Assembly (NCBI GenBank): GCA_016789845.1
Contig: JAEUQA010000030.1
Span: 1-40,961 of the forward strand
Direction of reading: 5' to 3'
DNA length: 40,961 nt
DNA from: Chromatiales bacterium
GTDB taxonomy: Bacteria > Pseudomonadota > Gammaproteobacteria > Steroidobacterales > GCA-2729495
Below are positions 33,612-40,961 of the stretch, piece after piece (position 1 is the stretch's first letter; the number at the start of each line of letters is the position of its first letter). The notes under the pieces are model-generated. The model did not search any database and was not told the origin of the DNA. It saw nothing but the letters and a program-made list of their open reading frames with translations. The position numbers and the translations under genes are program-made.

Positions 33612-34577
33612 TCAGGCAGCCCGCTCGCCGGCGCCCCAGCCGCCCCCGCGGTAGCCCTTCGGCAGGCCAGCTTCCGGGGTAAAGCCGTACAGCTCGTCCG
33701 CCGGCAGGGCTTCCGCGAGTATCGACCGGACCCGCAGCAGCTTCTCGAGATCGATCCCGGTCCGGAGGCCCATGGAGTCCAGCATGAAGACCAGGTCCTC
33801 GGTGACGATGTTGCCACTGGCGCCCGGAGCGTAGGGGCAGCCGCCGAGCCCTCCCAGGGAACTGTCCAGGGTCGTGATGCCTTCCTCCAGCGCGGCGAGG
33901 GCGTTCGCCAGGCCCAGTCCCCGGGTGTTGTGCAGGTGGACGCCGCTGAGCTTGTCCTTCCCCACTTCCTGGCGGACGAGGCGGATGAGCCGCCGGACCT
34001 GGGCCGGATTGGCGTAGCCCGTGGTGTCCGAGAGGCCGATGTCATCGCAGCCAGCCTCCATCAACGCCGCGGCCAGCTGCACCACCTTGCTCTCCGGCAC
34101 ATTGCCCTCCAGCGTGCAGCCGAAGGCGGTGGCCACGTTGCCCTCGAAGCCGGGACGCTGGTCGGCCGGCATGGAGCGGAGCAGGTCGGCAATGCGGCGC
34201 ACGTCGTCCAGCACTTCGGCGTGGGTCTTCCGCAGGTTCGCCTTGCTGTGGGTCTCGCTGGCGGAGAGTGGCAAGGCAATCTTGTGCGCGCCGGCGGCGA
34301 TGGCATTTTCGGCACCCCGGAAGTTGGGCACCAGGGCGAGGACTGTCAGCCCCGGAATCGTCCGGGCGAAGGCCACCACCTCGGCGGCATCGGCCATCTG
34401 CGGGAGCAGCTTCGCCGGCACGAAGGAGCAGACTTCGATCTCGCGGACGCCTGCTGCCGCCTCCGCCGCGATCCAGGCCTTCTTGGCCGCCGTCGGCATG
34501 ATGGACTTGATGCTCTGCAGGCCGTCGCGCGGGCCCACTTCGCTGACGAGGACGTCGATATCGCGCACACCGGTCAT
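33612..34577 (-). CDS. mvaB: HMG-CoA lyase-like (HMGL) enzyme; possible citramalyl-CoA lyase
   Basis: The product has 321 residues from the ATG at 34577, preceded by AGGAA; a longer frame to 34703 adds non-conserved residues and would overlap the next gene's start. It is a TIM-barrel HMGL enzyme with EVGPRDGLQ (N-terminal metal and catalytic residues), SDTTGYANP, the HLHNTRG metal-binding HxH, and GGLGGCPYAPGASGN carrying the catalytic Cys. The family cleaves 3-hydroxy-3-methylglutaryl-CoA to acetyl-CoA and acetoacetate, but homologs cleave (R)-citramalyl-CoA to acetyl-CoA and pyruvate. The divergent CoA-transferase 126 bp away and nearby leuCD make the second option worth testing. Family is certain, substrate open. 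Confidence 0.9.
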   Translation of the reverse strand: MTGVRDIDVLVSEVGPRDGLQSIKSIMPTAAKKAWIAAEAAAGVREIEVCSFVPAKLLPQMADAAEVVAFARTIPGLTVLALVPNFRGAENAIAAGAHKIALPLSASETHSKANLRKTHAEVLDDVRRIADLLRSMPADQRPGFEGNVATAFGCTLEGNVPESKVVQLAAALMEAGCDDIGLSDTTGYANPAQVRRLIRLVRQEVGKDKLSGVHLHNTRGLGLANALAALEEGITTLDSSLGGLGGCPYAPGASGNIVTEDLVFMLDSMGLRTGIDLEKLLRVRSILAEALPADELYGFTPEAGLPKGYRGGGWGAGERAA

Positions 34578-34702
34578 CGGGGATTCCTGCTTGCTGAAGG
34601 CGCTTATTCTATATGGGGGCGGGGTGGGCGATAATCCACGGCGCAGACACCGGACCACGGCTGGTGGCCCCGGCAGGCAAGTCTTGAACCAAAGGTAGCG
34701 CA

Positions 34703-35905
34703 ATGTCAGGTCGACAGGGGTTGCCCCTCGCCGGGGTGCGGGTCATCGAGTTCACCCACATGGTCATGGGCCCGGCCGCGGGCCTGATCCTGGCGGACCT
34801 TGGCGCGGACGTCATCAAGATCGAGCCCGTGGACGGGGACAGCACGCGCCGGCTCCCCGGGTCCGGGTCCGGCTATTTCCCGATGTACAACCGCAACAAG
34901 CGCAGCCTGTGCGTGGACCTGAAGGCTGATGACGGCCGCAAGCTCGTGCTCCGGCTGATCCAGGACGCCGACGTGCTGATCGAGAACTTCAGGCCCGGCA
35001 CGATGGACCGGCTGGGGTTCGGTTACCAGGCGCTCCAGGCGGCTCACCCGCGCCTCATCTACTGCAGCGAGAAGGGCTTCCTGGGCGGCCCCTACGAGAA
35101 CCGCACGGCCCTCGATGAGGTCGCCCAGATGATGGGTGGGCTGGCCTACATGACGGGCCCGCCGGGACAACCGCTGCGGGCGGGCACGTCGGTCATCGAC
35201 GTGCAGGGCGGCATGTTCGGCGCCGTGGGCATCATCGCGGCCCTGCACCAGCGACACGCCACCGGGCGTGGCCAGAACATCGTGGCCTCGCTCTACGAGA
35301 GCACCGTGTTCCTCGTGGGCCAGCACATGGCCCAGTATGCGGTGACCGGCAAGCCGGCCGCCCCGATGCCGGTGCGGGTTTCAGCCTGGGCCATCTACCA
35401 GGTCTTCGAGACTGGCGACGGGCAGCAGGTGTTCGTCGGCGTGGTGAGCGACAAGCAGTGGAAGGACTTCTGCTCCGCCTTCGAGCTTCACGATCTCGCC
35501 GCGGATCGCACCCTGGACACCAATAATGACCGTGTGGCCCACAAGGAGCGGCTGCTACCGATCATCAAGTCGGTCTTCGGGAAGTACACCAAGCAGGAGC
35601 TCATGGCCAAGCTCGAGAAGACGGGCCTGCCCTTCGCGCCGATCACCAAGCCGGAAGAGCTCTTCGACGACCCGCACCTGGCGGCGAACCATGGCCTGCT
35701 GGAACTCACCGTGACCGACGGACCCAGGACGGGGGAGAAGACCCGCCTGCCGGCGCTGCCCCTGGAAATGGACGGCGCGCGATTTGGCGTTCACCAGGAC
35801 GTGCCCCGGGCCGGCGAGCACACCCGGGAAATCCTCGCCGCGGCGGGCTACACCCGCGCCCAGATCGAGGAACTGCTGTCGCGCAAGGTGATTGCAGCGC
35901 CGTAG
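34703..35905 (+). CDS. CaiB/BaiF (class III) CoA-transferase
   Basis: This 400-residue enzyme starts at an ATG preceded by AAAGG. It has the family opening LAGVRVIEFTHMVMGPAAG, the CoA-binding LADLGADVIKIEP, VLIENFRPG, and a conserved Asp near residue 166 (SVIDVQGGMFG) at the position of the catalytic Asp of formyl-CoA transferase; the C-terminal part contains GLPFAPI and the PHLAANHGL motif. Class III transferases move CoA between carboxylic acids, for example succinyl-CoA to citramalate, oxalate or carnitine. Divergent from the HMGL gene and convergent with leuD, it could activate the substrate of that lyase. Its TAG stop is the left end of the palindrome at 35902. Confidence 0.92.
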   Translation: MSGRQGLPLAGVRVIEFTHMVMGPAAGLILADLGADVIKIEPVDGDSTRRLPGSGSGYFPMYNRNKRSLCVDLKADDGRKLVLRLIQDADVLIENFRPGTMDRLGFGYQALQAAHPRLIYCSEKGFLGGPYENRTALDEVAQMMGGLAYMTGPPGQPLRAGTSVIDVQGGMFGAVGIIAALHQRHATGRGQNIVASLYESTVFLVGQHMAQYAVTGKPAAPMPVRVSAWAIYQVFETGDGQQVFVGVVSDKQWKDFCSAFELHDLAADRTLDTNNDRVAHKERLLPIIKSVFGKYTKQELMAKLEKTGLPFAPITKPEELFDDPHLAANHGLLELTVTDGPRTGEKTRLPALPLEMDGARFGVHQDVPRAGEHTREILAAAGYTRAQIEELLSRKVIAAP

Positions 35906-35991
35906 GAGCGCCTTGAGGCGCGACCGGGTCCGGCGGGACTCGAGTCCGCGAGTCTCCCGCCGGACCCGGTCGCGCCACCAGGCGCTCCTAC
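35902..35991. repeat. 90-bp REP-like palindrome, copy C (full length)
   Basis: Arms of about 35 bp beginning GTAGGAGCGCCT are nearly identical in inverted orientation and flank a core holding GACTCGAG and CGCGAGTC. Each arm also holds a smaller GCGCC/GGCGC hairpin. The TAG at the left end (35903-35905) stops the CoA-transferase gene, and the TAG at the right end (35990 down to 35988) stops leuD on the other strand. It fills the whole gap between the two genes and would form a strong bidirectional 3'-end structure. Confidence 0.9.
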
Positions 35992-36629
35992 AGACGCTCC
36001 TGCAGCGTCGGCAGGTAGATCCAGGGCCGGCGGGTCCTGTCCCGGTCGCGGAAGGCCAGGATCTCCCCATCGCGCTTCAGGGTCACGGCGATCGAGTCGA
36101 GGCCTTCGAGCAGCATCTCCCGGTCCGCATCCGGCAGGGAGAACGGGTGCCGGCTTCCGTCCGGCGCGGTAACGGCCAGCTGCGCCAGGTCAACCGTCAC
36201 GAGGTGCCGTCCGGGATCCGCCTCCACCTGGCGCGCCAGCACCTCGACGGCCGCGTTATCCAGTACCACGGGCACGATGCCGTTGCGCACGCAGTTGCCG
36301 TGAAATATGGAGCCGAAGCTGGGCGCGACAATGGCCCGGATGCCCCATTCATGCAGGGCCCATACCGCGTGCTCCCGGGAAGAGCCGCAGCCGAAATTCA
36401 CGCCGGACAGCAGGATCCGGGCGTGCCTGTAGGGCTCGCGATTGAGGATGAACTCCGGGTTCTCCTCGCGGCTGCCCGGCGACAGGTAACGCCAGCCGGC
36501 GAACAAGCCCTCTGCAAGCCCGTCCTTCGACACGCGCTTCATCTCGCGGCTGGGAATGATGGCGTCCGTGTCGATGTTGATGCGCAGGAGCGGGGCCGCG
36601 ATAGCCGTCAGTGTCGTGAATTTCTCCAT
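35988..36629 (-). CDS. leuD: Isopropylmalate dehydratase small subunit (LeuD) or related hydratase
   Basis: The product has 213 residues from the ATG at 36629 (MEKFTTLTAIAAPLL); a start at 36668 would add 13 non-conserved residues. It has the aconitase swivel-domain signature NFGCGSSREHAVWAL and APSFGSIFHGNC, plus the LeuD-type INIDTDAIIP near the N-terminus. With LeuC it would isomerise 2- and 3-isopropylmalate, or hydrate a related acid such as citraconate. It follows leuC by 13 bases in the same operon. Length is a little above E. coli LeuD (201), with an Arg-rich end. Its TAG stop is the right end of the palindrome. Confidence 0.9.
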   Translation of the reverse strand: MEKFTTLTAIAAPLLRINIDTDAIIPSREMKRVSKDGLAEGLFAGWRYLSPGSREENPEFILNREPYRHARILLSGVNFGCGSSREHAVWALHEWGIRAIVAPSFGSIFHGNCVRNGIVPVVLDNAAVEVLARQVEADPGRHLVTVDLAQLAVTAPDGSRHPFSLPDADREMLLEGLDSIAVTLKRDGEILAFRDRDRTRRPWIYLPTLQERL

Positions 36630-36642
36630 GGAGCGCTCCGGA

Positions 36643-38052
36643 TCAGGTCGCGGGCAGCTGGCGGACATCGGTGAGGACGCCGGTGACCGCTGACGCCGCC
36701 ACCGTCGCCGGGCTGGCCAGGTGGGACCGCGTGCGCGGGCCTTGCCGGTTCTCGAAATTCCGGTTCGTGCTGGTCACCACGCGCTGCTCCAGGCCGAAGC
36801 TCTCGCCGCCGGCATAGAAGCACATGGAGCAGCCGGATTCGCGCCACTCGAAGCCGGCGGCACGGAAGACCTGGTCGAGGCCTTCGGCCTCGGCGGCCTT
36901 CTTCACCTGGCTCGAGCCGGGCACGCAAATGGCCCGGATGCCGGGCGCCACGTGCCGGCCGCGGAGCACCCCGGCCGCTTCGCGCAGGTCGCTGATCCGG
37001 CTGTTCGTGCAGGACCCGATGAATGCCGCGCCAATCGGCAGCCCGGCGAGGGGTGTGCCCGGCCTGAGGCCCATGTACTGCAACGCCCGTTCGGCCGACT
37101 GCCGCCGGTTGGGGTCGGACTCCGCGGCCGGATCCGGCACGACTCCGTCGATGCTGCCGCCGTGCTGGGGGCTCGTGCCCCAGGTGACCTGGGGCGCCAG
37201 CTGGCTGCAATCCACCTCGAGCTCGTTGTCGAAACGCGCGTCAGGGTCTGACGCCAGGGTGCGCCAGTGAGCCACCGCCTGCTCCCACTGGGCGTCGCGT
37301 GGCGCGAAGGGGCGGCCCCTGACATACTCGAAGGTCAGGTCGTCGGGCGCGATAATGCCGGTCCAGGCGCCGAACTCGACCGCCATGTTGCAGACGGTGA
37401 GGCGGGCCTCCACGGGCAGCGAGCGGATGACGCTGCCGGCAAACTCGATCGCGTAGCCCGCGCCACCGGAAGCGCCGAAGCGGCTGATGAGGTGCAGGAT
37501 GAGGTCCTTGGCGTAGACCCGGCTGGCCAGCCGGCCCTCGAAGCGGATTCGCATCCGCTTTGGCCTGCGCACCGCCAGCGTCTTCGTGGCTAGCGCGTGC
37601 TCGCCCTCGGTCGACCCGATGCCCCAGGCAAGCGCGCCGAGGCCGCCGAGCGTGCAGGTGTGGCTGTCAGGGCAGACGAGCGTGACGCCGGGTAGCGCAA
37701 TGCCCTGCTCGGGCGACACCACGTGGACGATGCCCTGGCGATCGTCACCCAGGTCGAAAAGATGGATCCCGGCGGCCCGTGCCGACGCGCGGGTGCTGGT
37801 GATGAATTCGCGGCCACCGGGCATGCGGGTGTCGTCGGTTCGCCCGGGTGTCGTGTCCACGATGTGATCCATCGTGCAGAACACCTGCTCGGGATGCCGT
37901 ACCGTCCGGCCAGCTGCTTCCAGGCCCTTCAGGGCAACGCTGCCCGTCCGCTCATGGAGAAAGATGCGGTCGATGAAGAGCAGGCTCAGGTCATCGCCCA
38001 GGTCGGCGACGGTGTGCTCGTCCCAGAGCTTGTCGATGATGGTGCGGCCCAT
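36643..38052 (-). CDS. leuC: LeuC-like aconitase-family large subunit, divergent
   Basis: The product has 469 residues from the ATG at 38052 (MGRTIIDKLWDEHTV), the normal LeuC length; a GTG at 38094 is less likely. It has DSHTCTLGGLGALAWGIG, IGSCTNSRISDLR and GCSMC, so all three Cys ligands of the 4Fe-4S cluster are present, and STNRNFENRQG near the C-terminus. The stretch after GCSMC, normally LAMNxD and then GERCAST, is FYAGGESFGLEQRVVTST, so the active-site region differs from typical LeuC. It may be the leucine enzyme or a paralog with another substrate. No leuA or leuB is nearby. Confidence 0.85.
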   Translation of the reverse strand: MGRTIIDKLWDEHTVADLGDDLSLLFIDRIFLHERTGSVALKGLEAAGRTVRHPEQVFCTMDHIVDTTPGRTDDTRMPGGREFITSTRASARAAGIHLFDLGDDRQGIVHVVSPEQGIALPGVTLVCPDSHTCTLGGLGALAWGIGSTEGEHALATKTLAVRRPKRMRIRFEGRLASRVYAKDLILHLISRFGASGGAGYAIEFAGSVIRSLPVEARLTVCNMAVEFGAWTGIIAPDDLTFEYVRGRPFAPRDAQWEQAVAHWRTLASDPDARFDNELEVDCSQLAPQVTWGTSPQHGGSIDGVVPDPAAESDPNRRQSAERALQYMGLRPGTPLAGLPIGAAFIGSCTNSRISDLREAAGVLRGRHVAPGIRAICVPGSSQVKKAAEAEGLDQVFRAAGFEWRESGCSMCFYAGGESFGLEQRVVTSTNRNFENRQGPRTRSHLASPATVAASAVTGVLTDVRQLPAT

Positions 38053-38171
38053 GGTGCCCTGTTTCTCGTCCAGTCCGGTGCTGTGTGGCGTCACGTGGGA
38101 ATTCTGCTGGATTCAGCGACACCCAAGCCTGAAAATGCGGCCGCGATGATAGCAGTTCAAGGATGGCAGGT

Positions 38172-38684
38172 ATGAGGGCCCTCGGCGTGGTCTGGGGTGT
38201 CGCCGGTGTCGCTGCCGTGCTGGTCTACGCCGCCGTGAGCCTCGGTGGCCATGCGTTGCAGGCCCTGGCGGCCGGCCTGGCGCCCCTGGAGTGGGGTGTG
38301 CTGGTGGTCAATGCGGCCTGCATGGCGTGGGCGGAGGGCTACCGGGGCTTCCAGCAGCGCTTCTCCCCCCGGGTTGCTGCCCGGGCCCTCGCCCTCTACG
38401 AGCACCCTACGACCGTTCGCCTGCTCCTGGCGCCCTTGTTTTGCGTGGGCTACTTCGGGGCCACCGTGCGGCTCCAGCGGACCGTGTGGCTCGGCACGGG
38501 GCTCATCGTGCTGGCCGTACTGGCCTTCAACCGGCTCGACCAGCCGTGGCGCGGAATCCTGGACGCCGGGGTGATGGTGGGCCTGATGTGGGGCACGCTG
38601 TCGCTCGTCTGGGCATCCTGGGCCACGTTCCGCGGACGCCGCGCCATGGTTGCTGCCGAGGTGCCCGCGGCGGCGGGGCTATAA
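38172..38684 (+). CDS. Small integral membrane protein, function unknown
   Basis: The product is about 170 residues with hydrophobic helices near 3-25, 33-52, 82-100, 106-122 and 130-150. The ATG at 38172 is 9 bases after AAGG (38159-38162); an ATG at 38163 lies almost on that site and is less likely. No catalytic motif was seen; the segment [21 protein letters not shown] between helices is basic. It is divergent from leuC, and its stop is 7 bases before moaC, so it may be co-transcribed with the cofactor genes. I do not recognise the family with confidence. Confidence 0.7.
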   Translation: MRALGVVWGVAGVAAVLVYAAVSLGGHALQALAAGLAPLEWGVLVVNAACMAWAEGYRGFQQRFSPRVAARALALYEHPTTVRLLLAPLFCVGYFGATVRLQRTVWLGTGLIVLAVLAFNRLDQPWRGILDAGVMVGLMWGTLSLVWASWATFRGRRAMVAAEVPAAAGL

Positions 38685-38691
38685 TCACCCG

Positions 38692-39192
38692 ATGCTGTCC
38701 CATGTTGACGCGTCAAATCAGCCCACGATGGTGGATGTGACTGGCAAGGCCGTCACCCGCCGGTCGGCCCAGGCCCAGGCGCGGGTGCTCCTGCCCCCGG
38801 CGGTACGCGCCGCCTTCGCGGATGGCGAGATCCGCACCCCGAAGGGCCCCGTGTTCCAGACGGCGATCATCGCGGGCACGATGGCTGCCAAACGCACCCA
38901 CGAACTGATTCCGTTCTGTCACCCCATCGGCCTCGATTCGTGCCGCATCGAGATTGCGCTCGATGCCGGCGGGGACGTGCTGGTCACCTGCATCACCCGG
39001 GTCGAGCACCGCACTGGCGTGGAGATGGAGGCCCTCACCGGTGCGTCGGTGGCGGCGCTCACCATCTATGACATGTGCAAGGCCCTCTCCCACGACATCG
39101 TCATTGCCGAAGTCCGGCTCATCACCAAGACCGGTGGCAAGAGCGACTTCGCAGCGGCCAGGCCCGGTCCCGACGCCGGCGCCCCGCGCTGA
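38692..39192 (+). CDS. moaC: Cyclic pyranopterin monophosphate synthase MoaC
   Basis: This 166-residue protein aligns with MoaC (E. coli 161): [70 protein letters not shown] and TKTGGKSDF. It converts the MoaA product to cyclic pyranopterin monophosphate in molybdenum cofactor synthesis. The ATG at 38692 is chosen over an in-frame start at 38650 that lies inside the preceding gene. It is followed by mobA after 5 bases. moaA is not in the window. Confidence 0.96.
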   Translation: MLSHVDASNQPTMVDVTGKAVTRRSAQAQARVLLPPAVRAAFADGEIRTPKGPVFQTAIIAGTMAAKRTHELIPFCHPIGLDSCRIEIALDAGGDVLVTCITRVEHRTGVEMEALTGASVAALTIYDMCKALSHDIVIAEVRLITKTGGKSDFAAARPGPDAGAPR

Positions 39193-39197
39193 CGCGC

Positions 39198-39830
39198 ATG
39201 GCTGACCCCCAGGCGCACCCGCCGCTTCGGGGGCTCGTTCTGGCCGGCGGTCAGAGCCTGCGCATGGGCGTGGACAAGGCATCCCTGCTCGTCGGGGGGC
39301 GCACGCTGCTTGCCCGCAGCGTCGGGGTCCTGCAGCCGCTCGTCATTGCCGTGCACGTGGGGGTTCGCGCTGACCAGGCCTCCGATGAGCTCCGGCGCCG
39401 GTTCGCCGTCATCGTCGACCGTCCGGGCATGGCCGGCCCGGCCGCCTCGCTGGCGGCGGCCTGGCATCACGATCCCGGGTGTGCCTGGCTGGTCCTCGCC
39501 TGCGACATGCCGGCGGCAGACCACCGACTGCTGGAGGCCCTGGTTGCCGCCCGCGATCCTGCCCGGGGTGGCACCGCCTGGCGCGGCACCGAAGGCGATC
39601 TGCCCGAGCCGTTGTGCGCCATCTGGGAACCCGCTACCCTCGCTCGCCTTGCAGCAGCGGCCGGGGAGGCCGGCGAGGGTCCCCGGAGCTCCAGCGTGAG
39701 TCCGCGGGCGCTGCTCGCGGCCGCTGATCCACTGCTGCTGAATCCGGCCAGGCCCGGGGCGCTACATAGTGTCAATACGCCTGCCGACCTGCACCGCTAC
39801 CTGGAACACACGCATGGCCACAAGCCGTAA
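39198..39830 (+). CDS. mobA: Molybdenum cofactor guanylyltransferase MobA
   Basis: This 210-residue nucleotidyltransferase has the GTP-binding loop LAGGQSLRMGVDKASL at the N-terminus, DRPGMAGPAASL, and the metal-binding CDMP motif (VLACDMPAAD) followed by EPLCAIW. It attaches GMP to molybdopterin-Mo to give the bis-MGD precursor. The ATG at 39198 puts the LAGG motif at the usual position near residue 15; further upstream codons fall inside moaC. It overlaps folE by 17 bases and forms a moaC-mobA-folE cluster. Confidence 0.9.
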   Translation: MADPQAHPPLRGLVLAGGQSLRMGVDKASLLVGGRTLLARSVGVLQPLVIAVHVGVRADQASDELRRRFAVIVDRPGMAGPAASLAAAWHHDPGCAWLVLACDMPAADHRLLEALVAARDPARGGTAWRGTEGDLPEPLCAIWEPATLARLAAAAGEAGEGPRSSSVSPRALLAAADPLLLNPARPGALHSVNTPADLHRYLEHTHGHKP

Positions 39831-40416
39831 GAAGCCTGCCCGCAAGCCGTCCCGCGATGATGCGGAAGCTGCGGTCCGTACCCTGCTGGCCTTCATTGGC
39901 GAGGACCCCCAGCGGAGCGGCCTGAAGCGGACGCCCGCCCGCTTCCTTGGCGCCTACGAGGACTGGTTTGCGGGTTACAGGGTCGATCCCTACGAACTGC
40001 TGGGTTCGTCCTTCCAGCAGGTCGAGCATTACGACCGGCTCGTGGTCCTCGCCAACGTGGATTTCGAGTCCCACTGCGAGCACCATGTGGCTCCGGTAAT
40101 CGGTCGCGCCCACGTGGCCTACCTGCCGGATCGTCGCCTCGCTGGCATCAGCAAGCTGGTCCGGGTCGTAGAGGCATTCACCAGGCGGCTCATCGTGCAG
40201 GAGAAAGTGACGGCTGCCATCGCCCGGTGCATCCAGCAGGTGCTGGAGCCACGGGGCGTAGCCGTCGTGATCGAGGCCCAGCACCACTGCCTGACCACCC
40301 GGGGCGTGCACCGGGACAACGTCTGGATGACGACGAGCGAGATGCTCGGCACGTTCAGGGATGACGATCGCATCCGTGCCGAGTTCCTCGGGGCGATCGA
40401 TCGGACCGGGCGCTGA
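39814..40416 (+). CDS. folE: GTP cyclohydrolase I
   Basis: This 200-residue enzyme converts GTP to dihydroneopterin triphosphate, the first step of tetrahydrofolate synthesis. It has GEDPQRSGLKRTPARF, the zinc site CEHHVAPVIG, GISKLVRVVEAFTRRL, and QHHCLTTRGV with the second zinc Cys; MTTSEMLG near the end is conserved. Family features are complete. The ATG at 39814 lies inside the end of mobA, and the Lys/Arg-rich N-terminus before ARKPSRDD is short and variable. Grouping with MoaC and MobA puts two GTP-derived pterin routes in one operon. Confidence 0.96.
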   Translation: MATSRKKPARKPSRDDAEAAVRTLLAFIGEDPQRSGLKRTPARFLGAYEDWFAGYRVDPYELLGSSFQQVEHYDRLVVLANVDFESHCEHHVAPVIGRAHVAYLPDRRLAGISKLVRVVEAFTRRLIVQEKVTAAIARCIQQVLEPRGVAVVIEAQHHCLTTRGVHRDNVWMTTSEMLGTFRDDDRIRAEFLGAIDRTGR

Positions 40417-40424
40417 CCTCTGCG

Positions 40425-40892
40425 ATGACCAAGCTGATCTTTTCCTGTGCCGCCGACGTCAAGGCCTACGAAGGTCGCGAGATCGGCGTGTCCGACTGGA
40501 TCCTGGTGGACCAGGACCGCATCAACCGCTTTGCCGACGCCACCGAGGACCATCAGTGGATCCACGTCGACGTGGAACGCGCGAAGCGCGAGCTGCCCAT
40601 CGGCACGACCATCGCCCACGGGTACCTGCTGATCTCGCTGATGCCGAAACTGCTGGACACCTTCGTGGAGTTCCAGGGCCTGAAGCGTGTGATCAACTAC
40701 GGCCTCAACGAGGTCCGTTTCAAGAACATGGTCCCGGCCGGCAAGCGCGTCCGTATGCGTGGCAAGCTCAAGTCTGCCCGCCAGCGGGCCGGCGGGCTGC
40801 AGGTGATCCTGGAGAACACGATCGAGATCGAGGGCGAGGCCAAGCCGGCCTGCACCAGCGAGACGCTGGTGCTGTACTTCTTCGAGACGTAG
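40425..40892 (+). CDS. MaoC-like hot-dog dehydratase/(R)-hydratase
   Basis: This 155-residue single hot-dog protein has the hydratase motif FADATEDHQWIHVD (about 36-49; Asp and His of the R-hydratase dyad) and TTIAHGYLLISLMPKL, and lies close to the NodN/YdeM-type MaoC proteins. Such enzymes add water to enoyl-CoA to give (R)-3-hydroxyacyl-CoA, but the substrate is not shown here. It follows folE by 8 bases on the same strand with no clear functional tie to it. Its TAG stop lies at the start of REP-like copy D. Confidence 0.85.
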   Translation: MTKLIFSCAADVKAYEGREIGVSDWILVDQDRINRFADATEDHQWIHVDVERAKRELPIGTTIAHGYLLISLMPKLLDTFVEFQGLKRVINYGLNEVRFKNMVPAGKRVRMRGKLKSARQRAGGLQVILENTIEIEGEAKPACTSETLVLYFFET

Positions 40893-40961
40893 GAGCGCCG
40901 ACCGGGGCGACCGGGGGTCCGCTCCGTCGAGAGACTCGCGGACTCGATTCTCGACGGAGGG
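40889..40961. repeat. REP-like palindromic repeat, copy D (truncated by the window end)
   Basis: It starts GTAGGAGCGCCGACC like copy B and holds the core GAGACTCGCGGACTCGA, which is the reverse complement of the core in copy C. CCGTCGAGA and TCTCGACGG form the inner stem. The right outer arm should lie beyond the window. The TAG at 40890-40892 stops the MaoC-like gene. Confidence 0.75.

Noticed and set aside
34578..34702. Search for Pho boxes between the lyase and CoA-transferase genes
   Set aside because: No 11-bp-phased CTGTCAT-like units were found, nor at 38053-38171. These served as informal negative controls for the Pho-box arrays elsewhere.
38680..38685. Perfect TATAAT just before moaC
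   Set aside because: It overlaps the stop of the preceding gene, has no -35 element at 16-18 bp, and would put the RNA start on the ATG. Probably chance.
1..40961. tRNA, rRNA, CRISPR arrays, insertion sequences and attachment sites
   Set aside because: No cloverleaf-like sequence, direct-repeat/spacer pattern, transposase or integrase frame was seen; the only dispersed repeats are the GTAGGAGCG elements.

Overview
The window is about 41 kb of GC-rich, gene-dense DNA. It probably comes from a free-living gammaproteobacterium: it carries VPxPA/PEP-CTERM-type anchors, gammaproteobacterial PhoB/PhoR/PstSCAB, and GTAGGAGCG-type REP palindromes like those of pseudomonads and xanthomonads. The exact order cannot be set from the sequence alone. 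No rRNA, tRNA, CRISPR array, transposase or integrase was found, and no gene-free stretch exceeds 300 bases. The longest, 756-1046, holds two candidate Pho-box arrays.

Region 1 (24-21475) is a surface/secretion island. A PhoB-like response regulator without a kinase stands divergent to two paralogous PEP-CTERM-like secreted proteins, which flank a secreted protein with PstS-like binding-protein motifs. Next come a two-partner secretion pair (TpsB transporter and a TpsA exoprotein of about 3375 residues) and an inner-membrane energising set: an ExbB whose N-terminus is fused to DUF2341 and LamG-like domains, then ExbD, TonB, a large Porin_5-type barrel and a periplasmic coiled-coil protein.

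Region 2 (21524-33600) is the phosphate-starvation core: a PAP2 phosphatase, dgkA on the other strand, a CHAD (polyphosphate-binding) protein, a second PhoB-like regulator with a degenerate receiver, then phoB-phoR-phoU-pstS-pstC-pstA-pstB and an OprP-like porin.

Region 3 (33612-40961) is metabolic: an HMG-CoA-lyase-like enzyme, a class III CoA-transferase and a divergent leuC/leuD pair, which could together form a citramalate/mesaconate route; then a small membrane protein, moaC, mobA, folE and a MaoC-like hydratase.

The main result is that arrays of 11-bp-phased PhoB half-sites (consensus CTGTCAT/C) can be read upstream of nearly every transcription unit in regions 1 and 2, including the secretion island, and not in the two intergenic regions of region 3 that I checked. 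This suggests that the exoprotein, the PEP-CTERM proteins and the unusual ExbB/ExbD/TonB set form one phosphate-starvation surface programme. A second result is that all five GTAGGAGCG repeat ends visible in the window supply the in-frame TAG stop codon of the adjacent gene, including both genes of one convergent pair.
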